DNA of 64,000 nt from Biscogniauxia marginata. Lineage: Eukaryota; Ascomycota; Sordariomycetes; Xylariales; Xylariaceae. The notes beneath the pieces are model-generated. The model worked only from the letters and a program-made list of their open reading frames with translations, ran no database searches and was not told where the DNA came from. Below, piece by piece: positions 11,871 through 23,624 of the stretch. Numbering within the stretch: position 1 is the stretch's first letter; each line of letters starts with the position of its first letter. A program made the position numbers and the translations under genes. The stretch lies in assembly GCA_022695795.1 (NCBI GenBank), contig MU404094.1, positions 248,001 through 312,000 on the forward strand, given 5' to 3'.

Positions 11871-14800
11871 TTGTTTTATATGTTTTTTATACTTTTTCTC
11901 GTTTTTTAAATAAATTAGTATATCGTTTAAGTAAATAAATATAAATTTGTTTAAAAACTTGCGAAAAATTATTATAATTATATATTAAAATGTAATAAGT
12001 GCGTTAATAAGTTTAAATAACATAACTTTATACTTATAATGTTTATATATCGTCCGAAAAGCGATATATTATTCGTGTTTTTTAGCTATTTAAATTATGT
12101 AATAATTATTACGAAGATTTAATATTATAAAGATTTAAGCCTTATTAATTTGTTTTTTATAAGTTTTATTAATAATAACGAGTATTCGTTTTTTTATTAC
12201 TTTATTAAGGTGTCGGTAATCGATTACTTGTTATTATATTAAATTTCCTTTTTTATTAATATATTATTTTCCGTTTTTATTGACCTTTAATATTATAATT
12301 ACTAAGTATTTTAATAAGAACTTTAATTCTTAAATATATTCTTTATTAAGATCTTTTTAAATTCCTTTTTATAGTGCTTTTTGTTTTTCTTAATTTATAA
12401 GATATATTAAAAATAATTTCGGTTGTTTTCCTTTTTTAAAGTAAATTTAGTGATTTTATTAATTATGTTTTAATAATTCTTTTTTTGTTTTATTTTTAAA
12501 TAATTTATAAAAACGGAAGTATTTACGTAATACTCTTTTCGTTAAATCTTTAAGCTTAGTTACTTAAATTATATAAGTAATATGTTTCGTTTTTATATCC
12601 GTTTTTTTGGTGTTATTTGCGGTACTTATTTTATAACTCGTAATAATTAACTCCTTTTAATTTTAATTTTAATAAAGCGTGTTTATCTCGAAATTTATTT
12701 GTAAATTGCTTTTTTTAAGTTAATTTATTTTTAAGATTATATCGTGACTTAATATATATATAATGTTAAAAATGTTTTATTTAAAATGTTTTTAAATGGT
12801 TATCAAGAAAGAAATTGTTTTTTAGCACTTTATTATTTTTATAATTAAATATATATCTTTTAAAATTCCGTAATTTATATAAATTTTATTTATATATTTA
12901 TAATATGTTGTTTTTTTAAGTTATTTTAATTAAGATATAGCTTTTGTTTATTTTTAAGTTTATAAATGCTTTGTATTTCCTTTTATTATACTTAATTTTA
13001 ATTATAATGGTATTATTAAGTCCCGATTAAACTTCGTATAAAGACTTGTTATTTATGGCTTCTTGTTACTTTACTAGCGAGAACTTTTGCCGTTTTTTGG
13101 TTTTTTAGGTTTTTTCTTTTTTAGGTTTTTTTAAGTCGTTACGATTTTAATGTCTTTTTATTTTTAGGCTTTTATAAAAGCGTGTTTTTAGTAATTATTA
13201 TTTAAATAATTTCTTTAATTATCTTTTAAGTAATAAGGGGTAAAAGGTTTATTTTTTATGTAAAACTTTATATATTAAAACTTTAATTCTTTTTCAAGGG
13301 CTTTTTTATAGCTTAAGTCCGTTTTTTGTTAATTTAAAGCCTTTTAAGGTTCTAGATTATTTTCGAATAAAAAGTATAATTCTTGGTTTTATTTACTAGG
13401 GGTAATTTAACGTCTTTTTATAAGTTTATATATATTTCTAGAAACTTTTTCTTTTTTTTAAAATATACTTTAACGATTTGTTTATAACTTAATTTAGTCG
13501 CACGTATTTTTATTTGTTATTTTATTAAGTGCTTTTTTATAGAATTAAATAAATTAATGTTATATTTAGCTCGTTTTTCGATTTAATATAGAAAATGTAG
13601 TTCTTTTTATAATTATTATAATTCTTCCTCGATTTCGTCTTTTTTAAAACCCGTTTCGAGTAAATCGTGTATATTGCATAATATTAAAATGTAATATATA
13701 TAACCCTTAACGATTATTTCGTTATTTTTTTCGAAATTTAAATGAAAATAATATATTTTAAGATATTATAGTTATTATGAAATGTTATTATAAATATATT
13801 CGTTTTTTTATATTATTACTTTCTGGTTTTTAAGAATAATAACCGGCTTTATCTTTAAAGTTTTTATATATTTAACATGCGTTATTAATGTAAAAGCTTT
13901 AATGTAGTAATATATGTTCTTTTTGCGATTTTGTTATTCCATCCTCACTAAGGTGAAACGTTTCGTTTTTTAGTTATTTTACTACTTTAAGCTTTAGTTC
14001 AGGTTTTTTACTTAATAACCTATTAAGCTAGCTATTATTATTTATATAAAACTTCCGGTTTAAGTTATTATATTTTATATTTATTATTATTATAATGGCT
14101 TTAATATAATTTATTATAATCCGATTTAACTTTTAAGTCGTATTTTAACTTATAAGTATTATACTTATATAATAATTCGTTTTTATTATATTTTTACTTG
14201 GCTTGTTTTAGCGTGAAATATTTTAAGTATAAATAGCTATGTTTCAAATAATCTTTGCAGTCGACCTAATAATATTTATAGCTTTTTTTTATAAAGACTT
14301 CCTCGTTTTTTTTTACTTTAATAATAGTAATAATAAATACTTAGTTTATTTCTTTATTATCTTCGAAATAAACCCTTATTTTAAAGGTTCTTTTTTTGAG
14401 TTAAAAAATCTTTTTTATTTTTAGTTTTTATTTCTTAAGACTTTTTAATACTTGTTTTTATAATGTCTTTTTTTTTTTAGTTAAAACACTTAATAGTTAA
14501 TTTATTTTGGGTTTTTTGCTCTTTTTAAGTAACGTTAATTTTAATAAGGTTTAATTTAGTTTTAATACTTTTCCTTGTTCCGGTATCACTTTTATAATTT
14601 CTTCCTTTTTATTAATCGCCGTTTTTTTGTTATATCGTTTTTTTCTTTTTAAGGTATTATTCGAAGTTTTTGTTATTAATAGTAATTACTATTATAACGT
14701 AGTTATTAAACTTTTTTAAGTTCCTTTTTTTATATAAATTTATTTTATATAACTTATTTTTTATATGGTTTTTTAGTTCTTAATAAAATAAGTAATTATA

Positions 14801-15583
14801 ATTAATTTACGAGTTTCTTAAACTTGATAACGTAATTTAAGGCTTTTTTATTTTGTCGTAATTTATAAAATCGAGCTTCGGCTTATTACTTAAAAATTAA
14901 GTTGCCGAATATAAATTTAAGTTATTTTTTAAACTTTTTATAATTTTTAAAGACCTTTTTCGTGTCTTTTTAAGCGCTTTATTTATTATCCAGGTAATTT
15001 TTTAATATTAGTTAAAACCAGGTTAAAGCAGTTTCGACGAGGAGTTAAAATACCGTGAAAACCTTTTATTTTTTAGTAGTAATTATTTCGTAATAAAACC
15101 GTAAATAAGTTCCGGCTTAAATTAAAAATCCTTTTAAATTATTTGACTTATTATATTTATTAAGTATAATTAATTTAAAACTTTTTATATTAAAGGTTGT
15201 TATATTGTTTTCGTTATTTAAGTTACTAGGGTCATTATTGTTTAAAAGTAACTTTAATTATTTATTTGTTTTTTTTAAGTACTTTTTCTTCTTTTTTTTT
15301 TTCTTTCTCGGACGATTTTTTTTATTATGCTTTAAAAGTGTCTTTTTAAGGCTCTTTTTTTAGCTATAACTATAATTAATTCTTGTGTTAATTTTTTAAA
15401 CCTTTTTGTTATATTATAAAAGAAGTTAAAACTTTCGTTTAAAAGCTTATTAATTATTAATTTTTTACTTATTTCTTTTCTTGTTACCCTTTAATTTTAA
15501 GAGGTATACTTATCTTAAGATAGTTCGATTAAAAGTCCCTTTTTTTAAATTAATATTAAGCACTAATTAAGGAGTTATTAAAA

Positions 15584-16103
15584 TGTGACGAACCTCCTTA
15601 TATGTTTTTAGTTAATTAACTTTATAAATAAGTACGTATTAGGTTTTCTTAATTTAAAGGTAATAATAAATTAAAATTAGTTTAAGAGCTTTATAATGCT
15701 TTATTCGTTAAAGAAATTTTAAGGTACTTTTATTATAATATTAAAAAGTAATTATAATTTTAAATTAATAACTAAAAAACTAAATTAATTAATTAAATAT
15801 ATAAAAAACACCGTTCTTTTTATATTTATTTATTTTATTTTTTATTCTTTATAATTAGTATATTAAATACTTTTAGATGAGTTTTATTTATACTTATTTA
15901 TTCTCTATTAGATGTTATTAAATGTGTTTATTTGCACATATCTATTCTCCACTGGATGTTGCTAGATATATTTATCTATATACATCTATATTACGTGATA
16001 ATAAGTTACTTTCCCTTTCCAGGATCTATGTCCGGTGTAGAAGCAAGAACAGTGGGAACAGTACCCCTGTCATTTGATTGCTTACCCTGGTTAATTCGTA
16101 ACA
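15584..16103 (-). repeat. 5' LTR of the outer chromovirus (type C U3)
   Basis: Starts TGTGACGAACC and ends ATTCGTAACA. The left 350 bp are heavily mutated, while from about 15930 to the right end it is nearly identical to the preserved LTR at 45343-45818. Mutation therefore stops inside this LTR. The base block after it (TGGCC) has no partner because the other end of the element is lost. Confidence 0.85.
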
Positions 16104-16345
16104 TGGCCCCGGGGGGCCAGCCCTCAAGGCTCCACACCCGCTTCGGAGACCACTCTCCCTGTATAAGGGCTTTCGCCCCTATGTACGTTAGAAGGACTAA
16201 GCATCTGTCTATGTCCTTCACTATCCCAGAGGAATACATTGGTTGTACCTGGCTTGAGACCCCCCCTCTCCTCCCTTCCCCACCTCCGTGACATTGGGCA
16301 CCTCCTAGTAAGGGATTAGCCTGGCGTTTAGTGGTGTTAATAGCC
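16104..16345. other. Unmutated GC-rich block beside the decayed repeats
   Basis: About 240 bp with C-rich and G-rich runs directly abutting the outer LTR, in sharp contrast to AT-rich DNA on both sides. Open frames on both strands (15932-16291 plus, 16006-16356 minus) overlap each other and the LTR, and look like consequences of base composition. I recognise no gene. Confidence 0.5.
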
Positions 16346-18151
16346 CTCGTCGTCACACTTATAATGCTTTTATTTAAACATGGGGGTTGTTAGTTAGGGT
16401 GTAAAGAAAAAAAAACCTAACAAGTTTAACCATAAAAAATTACTATACAACTGTAATAGGTTCACTTTAACTAGTAAGGTAGATACTCGTGGACGGCAAA
16501 ACTCCGGCTTAATAGAAGGCATTTGTTATAAGTATTAACGCGGCCGCCAGTGAAAAGGGGGGGGGAGCTTCTTAATAGGTTAAATTATTATAATAGGCTT
16601 AGTAGGATGGGGTTATAACCCAATCTGAATAGAAGGTTTTTGTTGTAGGCGTTAATGTAGCCTTTAGTTTTTAAAAATAGAAAAGATTAACGCGGGAGCT
16701 TAATTGCAAACCCTTACCACCTTACGCGATTATTATTAGATAGTAATAAAAGCCTCTTTATTATAACCCTTCCTCGCTCTCATGTTGCCGGTTAAAGACA
16801 CCAATATACATAAGAAAAAAACCATCTCGTGAGGAATCATACGACTAGCTTGTATTTGTAATAACGGCGACACCCTAGACATAGCTGCTGCCTTGCGACA
16901 GTAGCCTTATACTGTGCGCGGACTATTAGCTGACACGCTATTTTAATGCTAATAAGATGTCACTGATATATTAGACTTCTTATACGCGGAACGGGTAATT
17001 CGAGATGCACTTTTTTCGTTTTAGGGCGATCGGGAGAAATACGTAAGGGTATATATCCTTATTAGAACCCTCGACCCACGCACGTAATAAACGCTTAAAG
17101 TATATCTCTTTTATTTTTCATTTAACTATAGCGGCTTTGTTGCTTTAATGGGATTTTTTATGTTATTTTTGATATTTATAAGAACCTTTGTAATTGCGAA
17201 GTTTTAGATTTCTTTTTTAATTAAGTTTTTAAGTAATTTTTAATTTAACTTACTAATTAATTAAAGTCGTTTCCGTGTAATCTGTTAATACGTAATTGGC
17301 TTTTAAGAATTCTAAAAAAGCTAGAACTAAGTTAATAAAAGCTGGCTTGCATTATATGGTGTTTAAACGCCGTAATGCCGAGAGATGTATTTATTTACGC
17401 ATAGATGCTATTAGCGACATAAGGTGCCGATAAAGAAGTGACGAGGGTTAAGCAAATATTACACCGTTTTATAGCTAACGAAGAAGAATTTATGAAAGCC
17501 TTTAACTAGTTACAATATATAAGATTTTTACGTTTAATAAAAAGCACAATATATATAAATTGCTACATAAGAGGCCTTTTTCACGACTACTTCGAACATG
17601 TTACATTTATTTTTAAGGTTATAAAGATTATTACCTACTTTTTCCCTAAATATTGTTATTTCGAATAAGGGTTAATCACTAAAGATGTTTACACGAAATA
17701 GTGCTAATAACACTTAAATATAGTGAATTATACGAGCTTTTTTAACCATAGCTTTAAAATGTTTTTATATACCTTGTTAATTTAAACTTAAAAATAACTA
17801 CACTTGTTAAGTAAGTAGGCCTTGTATAATTAATCAAAACGTGCTTATTTACTTCGTATTTTTTTAATAAGTTATAAAAATATTAGGTTATTTTAATTGC
17901 CATGTAAATAGCACGGGAAATACTAAATAAATTAAATCATTAATAGTTATTAATAATGATAAATGTAAGGAGAATTATGTTAACATATTTATATTAAGAG
18001 TTAAGACAAAAAAAAAACCGGAAATGTCCCTTGTTATTAACAATCAATTTTATGTATTTGTTATAAACGTTACTCTTGTTAAAGTAATGGATTATGTTAA
18101 ATTAAATGCTTTAGCGTCTACGTTAAAGCACCTCGCAAAGTTCGACTTTAT
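16346..18151. other. AT-rich decayed intergenic DNA
   Basis: About 1.8 kb without a supported gene. Composition is uneven, with moderately GC islands (16480-16560, 16860-17060) among TA-rich runs. It does not align by eye with the chromovirus and may be another decayed repeat. Confidence 0.45.
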
Positions 18152-18672
18152 TGTCACAGACCAACCAGGGTAAGCAATCAAGTGACAAGGGTACTGTTCC
18201 TACTCTTCTTGCGTCCGGCTCGGACATGGATCCTGAAGGGGAAGGCGACCTATTGTCACGTGATATGGATGAGTGTGGATAAGACTCATTTAACAGTATC
18301 CAGTAGAGAATAGATAAGTGTGGATGAGACTTATTTAACAGTATCCAGTGGAGAATAGATGAGTGTGGATAAGACTCATCCAAAGGTATCTAACATACTA
18401 ATTATAGAGAATGAAGGACAAAATAACAAGTATAAAAAAGATAAGATTTCTTATGTATCTAGTTATTCATTCTAGTTTTTTAGCTATTAATCTAAGACTA
18501 TAGTCACTCTTTAATACTATAGTGAGAATATCTTGAAATCTCTCTGATGAACAAAGCATTGTGAATCTCTTAAACTAATCTCAATTCATTATTATCTTCA
18601 AATCAAGAAAACCCAGTACGTACTCACCTGTGAAGTCAAGCTGACTAGGAACACACAGGGAGGTTCGTCACA
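18152..18672 (+). repeat. Solo LTR (type C U3), TSD TTTAT
   Basis: A 521-bp LTR starting TGTCACAGACC and ending GGTTCGTCACA, flanked by perfect TTTAT duplications at 18147-18151 and 18673-18677. The U3 holds about 2.4 copies of a 45-bp direct repeat (around 18267-18380) and a CACGTG core at 18257-18262. It is little mutated. A solo LTR results from recombination between the two LTRs of a former full element. Confidence 0.93.
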
Positions 18673-18732
18673 TTTATATGGAATAATCGAGTGTTATTTT
18701 TAGGGGCGATTAAAAGGGAATAGGTAGCTTTT

Positions 18733-19410
18733 ATGCAGGCCGGGGTCTTTCGGTGTGAAGGTCGCTTCCACGAAGCGTATAGTATCTTTTGTCGCCTATC
18801 ACGCGGTGATAATAAATTCGTGGCACTTTTAAGGCGTGTTCTTTGCGAGCTAGGTCAATGTGACGAAGCCTTGCGGCAACTCGACTTACATCTCTCCACG
18901 AAAACTACAAGTCAGTCTCGAGGAGTCGTATTTGTGGAGCTTGCGCTAGTATATGCGTATGTTTTCCGCTGCATGTAGGGTGTGATCGAAGGGAACGTTC
19001 TGAACCAACACGCCTTGAAAACCTCTCGTGAAATATTTCAGAAATTGTTTTCCGTGGTATTCCGAGAAACGTATTATGGGAAAATGAATCGCCTAAGCGT
19101 CCTTTTCGGGCTAGCTATGGTCGATCATCTAGATAGTAAGGTGGATTTGGCACTGAATGCATGGCAGGTAGCTCTCGCCGCGTCCAGGGAGTGTCTTTCT
19201 ACTGGCTATACCGACATGGTCATTTCATATTCTACTAGTGAGCTTGAAGCACGACGTGGGGGGACGGCGCAGTCGGGTGTTCTGAGTAGCTATGTACGTA
19301 CCCTGTTTAGCAGAACCGGTCGCCAACACCACTTTGTTGGCCTTGGGTCTCTCTGGCTGGATCTTCTCGGGAAGTGGTTCGCAGCTTTTGGAATTGACCC
19401 TATCAGCTGA
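18733..19410 (+). pseudogene. TPR-like protein remnant with one in-frame stop
   Basis: One frame runs from an ATG at 18733 to a TGA at 19408-19410, broken only by TAG at 18976-18978. The translation (about 225 codons) is helical, with spaced Ala, Leu and Tyr positions such as GRFHEAYSIFCRL and CDEALRQLDLHL, resembling tandem TPR-like repeats found at the C-termini of some fungal STAND/NLR proteins. That family link is weak. The stop could derive from CAG by a C-to-T change in a CpA context, the preferred RIP site. No splice pair that removes the stop was found. The likely N-terminal domains are absent, replaced by the solo LTR 60 bp upstream. Confidence 0.45.
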
Positions 19411-19838
19411 GTGATTGGTTAGTGTGAAGAAGGATTCACCGTCTGGCGACAAGGGGCTGTAGGGAGAGGTGAGAAACGAAGTCCCATATAGTTCTAATCC
19501 CGGTTTCCCGATTGCAAAACCCCTTCTAGGCGTTTTGTTGTTGCTTGCTACCGAGTCAGTTGAGGCGTCTTATACGTAAGGCACTTGAGGAGAGGGTGGC
19601 AAGCGCCTAAGCAGGGATACGTTCTGTTTTGAGTAGCGTTGCCCGTAGTCACGTAACAGCTTTGATACAACCCTGTGTGGACTTTTTATTCAGCAAAGTT
19701 GAAGAAAAACTAGCCCACCGTGATAAGCCGTAGCCTTGTGGAGGGTTTAGTCTATATAAGGGCAGCTAGTTTTTAGAATTAGTGATAACATCCTCGGTTT
19801 TTCCTCTTTAAAGCTGCCGCATTTTTTGCTTCTTAAAA
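19411..19838. other. Intergenic, probable promoter of the next reading frame
   Basis: Normal base composition. No gene seen. A TATA-like box lies at 19753-19760, upstream of the ATG at 19839. Confidence 0.4.
19753..19760 (+). promoter_or_regulatory. TATA-like box
   Basis: TATATAAG about 80 bp upstream of the ATG at 19839, a plausible core promoter position for a fungal gene. Position is the only support. Confidence 0.3.
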
Positions 19839-20561
19839 ATGGATTCTCAGCTCGAAAAGCAAGACGGTATCGACAATTCATCCATATGCTCTTACCAGAT
19901 GACTGTTGACCTTGCGTACTTGAGTGTATAAGCTGGCATCCCTTTGTCTTACAAGCCACTTAGAGACGATGAAGTGAGACTTCGTATTGGTGTCGTAGAA
20001 GCAAATCGAGGCGTACGAGATAGGGAGGGGGACTTGTATGGGGAGCTGTATACACGTGTTGGCCAGCTTATGGGGACGAAGAAACGACTACCAACACAAA
20101 CAAAATCGACAGAATACACGTGGGAGCAAGTCCGGGACGTCGCTCAGTCGATAGATAAACCACCCATGGCTGTGCCAAAACACGATGCGACAGCCTTAGA
20201 TTAGTGTACATTTATTGGGGCAGTAGTAACGGGAACACCCTACTTGCCCCCTTATTTTGGGATCGATATTCCTATTTCCACCCGCCTTTTCGCATGGATT
20301 TCCGCTCTCGGGGATTCAATATCTACATCCCGCCCACCTGTCCAATTCCGCCCTCCTTTCCGATTTCCGCCACCATATCCGGCGACACATCTCAGTAACC
20401 GCCCTAGGAGCCCCGCCGAGTCAGAAACGTCGGATGATTTCTCGAGTGAAGATGAGGAACCGAAGAAGGCTCCACTCTCTGAGCCACCCAAGCCGTCTCT
20501 GAAATTCAATATACGCCAAATCTTCAGCAGAATTTTCGCGAAGGTGACTGCACGACCGTAG
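19839..20561 (+). pseudogene. Unrecognised 240-codon gene with two in-frame stops
   Basis: A single frame of 241 codons starts at ATG 19839 (MDSQLEKQDG) and ends at the stop 20559-20561. It is broken by TAA at 19929-19931 and TAG at 20202-20204. Both could come from CAA/CAG through C-to-T in a CpA context (or TGG for the second). The three segments share one frame with no indel, which points to recent loss by point changes. The C-terminal part is Pro-rich (residues about 170-190), then an acidic Ser/Glu stretch, then a basic tail. I do not recognise the family. Alternative: short introns spanning the stops, though no good donor/acceptor pair is visible. Confidence 0.4.
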
Positions 20562-21504
20562 CATCCCTAAGAGCGAGCGATGGCTGTGTTGAAGGATAAC
20601 GGATGATATTGAGCTGGGGAATGATACTAGCTATATTGGTTCTGTGTTTCTTGGTTGAGGGATCTTTATTCTGGTGGTGGGTTGATATATGATATACTGC
20701 GACTAAAGAGGTGGTCGGGGGAGATTGAAGATATGTGCTTAGAAAAACCATCGTCGTTTTTTCTTATGTACTTTTTTAGCTTATTAAATAACAAACGATA
20801 ACTTTTAACATTTATATAACCGTAAATGATATACGTATTTTACTATTAACGTAATCTTTTTCGTGTTTATTAGATAAGTTGCGTTGCGTGCTTTTGGACT
20901 CTTATAAGGATTAAGTATTGTTATTAAGCAATAAAACATAATAAACGTGATTTTCTAAAAATGCGGGTTCTTCTTAGGAGTAGTGTGTTAAACTAGAAGG
21001 TGTATAAGGGTATTTATACTAAGAATATGGACTCGTTTTGTTTAGAGGCGTGTAATTTATGAACTTATCGAGAAGCCTTTAGATATCTATATTCTCGTTC
21101 TATACTCGTCATAATAAGCACGGTTTATATTATGAGTCTTACTAGCCTCGCGCTAACGTGCGATAAAGGGAATAAGCCGACTAAGTACACGCCGTTGTTA
21201 ATAACTTTTATATAATGTTCCTGCTAATAAAAACCTTATTAAGCTTATAATTAGGGTTTATTTGTATGTTATACTTATTATAAATAAAGCCTATATTAAT
21301 AAGATTACTTACGATATTTAAGTACTTTATATATATTAGTGTAGCAACTATTACGGGCTTAGTAGCTAATAACTAGGTTGTGGCAAAACCGCTACGATTA
21401 AAGTTATTGTTAAATTATATTTAGAGTTTAATATTGCTGTTAACCTTTTGTCATTACAGGCTTTTTAGCCGAAAGCCGAGAGCCTGTTATGATATATTCT
21501 TTTT
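20562..21504. other. AT-rich intergenic DNA
   Basis: About 940 bp. From 20760 on it turns TA-rich and looks like decayed repeat DNA. No gene or recognisable transposon part. Confidence 0.45.
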
Positions 21505-21575
21505 TTTATTTGGTTTAACGGTAAGTACTACATTTAATTTTTTTTATATCGTTGGTTCGATTCCACGCAATGCAC
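21505..21575 (+). pseudogene. tRNA-like remnant with A box and B box
   Basis: An A-box-like TGGTTTAACGGTAAG at about 21511-21525 is followed 29 bases later by GGTTCGATTCC at 21554-21564, an exact match to the Pol III B box. A 3' end CAATGCAC and a 12-T run (Pol III terminator-like) follow. The acceptor and anticodon arms do not pair well and the central part is T-rich, as expected for a tRNA gene or tRNA-derived SINE damaged by C-to-T change. The closest style is tRNA-Gly. The solo LTR at 21614 lies about 40 bp downstream. Confidence 0.35.
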
Positions 21576-21613
21576 GTTTTTTTTTTTTAATATGGCTTTT
21601 TTTTTAGCATTAT

Positions 21614-22046
21614 TATGACGAACCTCCTTGTGTGTTCCTAGTTAGCTGACTTCACAGGTGAGTACGTATTGGGTTTTCTTGATTTGAAGGTAATAATGGA
21701 TTGAGATTAGTTCAAGAGAATTCATAATGTCTTGTTCGTCAGAGAGATTTCAAGGTACTCTCATTATAGTATTAAGGAGTAACTATAGTCTTAGATTGAT
21801 AGCTGGAGAATGAAAGACTAGATACATGAGAAATCCCATCCTTTTTATACTCATTCTCCCTTGTATACGTTCTTCCCGTTTGGTATGTTGGATACCGAGA
21901 GAATCAGACTCAATCAGATGAACACCTCTGATTGGGTCACGTGATGTTGCATCACATTACAGAGAGGGGACCACTGGTCCGTACATTCTTGGTCCGTGTC
22001 CGACTACCCCTGCTGGAAACCCTTCCAACACAGTTGGTTCGTAACA
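21614..22046 (-). repeat. Solo LTR (type B U3), TSD ATTAT
   Basis: A 433-bp LTR with ends TATGACGAACC and GGTTCGTAACA, flanked by perfect ATTAT duplications at 21609-21613 and 22047-22051. It matches the nested element's LTR but is almost unmutated. A CACGTG core is at 21938-21943. Confidence 0.93.
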
Positions 22047-23624
22047 ATTATTTAATTTTTCGTAACCTATTTGTTTTAAGTGTCGTTGTTAAACTGAAAG
22101 AACAGACTTGGTTTTTTTTTGCTTTTTGCTTTTTTTACTCCCATTTACTTTTAATACACTTTTTTAAAAGTTCAATTTTTACCCGATTAAGCAATTAACG
22201 GCTCTAGAAAGCTAGATACACTGGAGGCGGCGCTGACGCTTGCAATAAGAGCCTTCTGTTAGCCGAAAATTTGCCGAAAGACTAAACCTATTACAGTAAT
22301 TTTTTTTTTTGCTGTCCAACCTTTCCCCCTTTTATAACCCCTTACAACAAGATCCTTCCTTGGACGGAAGGCAAAGGTATTATGTTACTACATTAGAGCG
22401 ATCTCAAGTTAATTTGTAAAGGCGCTCTCACAATACTTTATCTGTCGCAGTTATATACGTGAGGGGCTTAGAACTCCATAATAATCTATGTATTGACTTG
22501 GGGTCTATGTGGTAGTGAGAGAGGAGATGCTCCCTTATACTAGCTAAGAGATCTAAATACATTTACTGCCAAAATCCTCAAGTCACGTGATCTGACCTAT
22601 GTATATATATATGCTCCAAGGGAATGCCTTCATCCGCGACACTATCAAGATAAAAACAGTTAAGCGAACCTATAACAACGTCTTAATTCATACTGGTTAA
22701 AAAAGTTTTATATTATCGGTAAACATTATTTCGAGTTAAGAGTGTTTAACATATAAAGTCTCTTCAAAATATATGTCTCCTTCATCGCCACAGGCCCGTC
22801 TATTATGGCTTTCTCTACCTAACCATTTTTTTACAGATCTTCTAAAATTACAAGGTATCCAAAATCCTCGCCTTCGTCGAAAACGGCGGTTCTCGTATAT
22901 AATAATCCTTATTTCTAAATTAGGGTTCGTGGAATCCTCCGTGGGAGTCTTTATGAACTAAATCTAATGCTCAATTTTTAAACCGTCCAAGAACTGGTCC
23001 TGCTTTTATTAAAATCGAGGCAGTAAAGCAAGAAAGTTACCATACCTTAAGAAAAGTCATCTTTGTTATTTAATAAGGTGCAATAGGGTCTTTGATTTCA
23101 AGACACACTAACGGTGCATCTAATAGGCCAGAAGGTCGTGTAGTATGTGACAATGACGGGAGGCGCCTACAAAACAGAAAGAAAGAAAAAAGCCTACCTT
23201 TTTAACTGATAGTCAAGTTTGAATATCAAGACAACCCTAGCAGGGAGGTAGACAGTGCCCCATGCCAGCTTTAAGACAGAACTACCATCCATGCGACGGA
23301 GACTCGAAAGCTGGTTTACGACAGGCGTGGTGTAAATATAGTGATTTCCATACTCTTCACACCACGTAAGTGCAAGTCCCAGGGATCTACCACACTAATA
23401 CTATATGCACCACGTCCTGCTAATCTCCAACTTAACCAAAACGTATAGGGATGATATTACCGAATTAAGCCGCCTCCTTAAGTCACATCAATAGAGGGAA
23501 GCCACTAGTGGAGCGCTGTTTTTTTCCTGGGGAAGTCGACCGGGCCGCTTGTGGCAAGAGAATCTGTCTCCGGGGTCCCCGTGTATATTAATTTACCGAC
23601 CCGTCTATCTGTCGTTAATGCAGC
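22047..23624. other. Intergenic DNA without a supported gene
   Basis: Mixed composition with poly-T runs at 22110-22180 and 22300-22312. An ATG-started 62-codon frame (22773-22961) shows no recognisable domain or intron. A TCACGTGATC site at 22585-22594 resembles the core motif of the LTR U3 regions. A short stretch at 22203-22250 could be a transposase relic but is too short to call. Confidence 0.4.

Larger units (their letters stand above)
3286..16103 (-). mobile_element. Older chromovirus copy, 3'-truncated and split by a nested element
   Basis: Read on the minus strand, the order is LTR (15584-16103), gag, protease and reverse transcriptase (15583 down to 11871), then continuation through RT into integrase (4514 down to about 3286). 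The copy is interrupted inside the RT region by the complete element 4515-11870: the two halves of RT rejoin exactly across the 5-bp duplication TTGTT. The integrase C-terminus and 3' LTR are missing, cut at the junction with the plus-strand gag remnant near 3285. Coding potential is destroyed by transitions. Confidence 0.8.

Noticed and set aside
10943..14424. Short Phe-rich open frames in the AT-rich block
   Set aside because: They arise from T-rich decayed pol and gag on the opposite strand and have no coding character.
15932..16356. Overlapping open frames of about 120 codons on both strands
   Set aside because: They cross from the LTR into a GC-rich block, overlap each other antiparallel and have no domain; composition explains them.
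22203..22260. Possible pogo/Fot1-type transposase start (LEAALTLAIRAF)
   Set aside because: Too short, no inverted repeats or DDE residues in the surrounding DNA.
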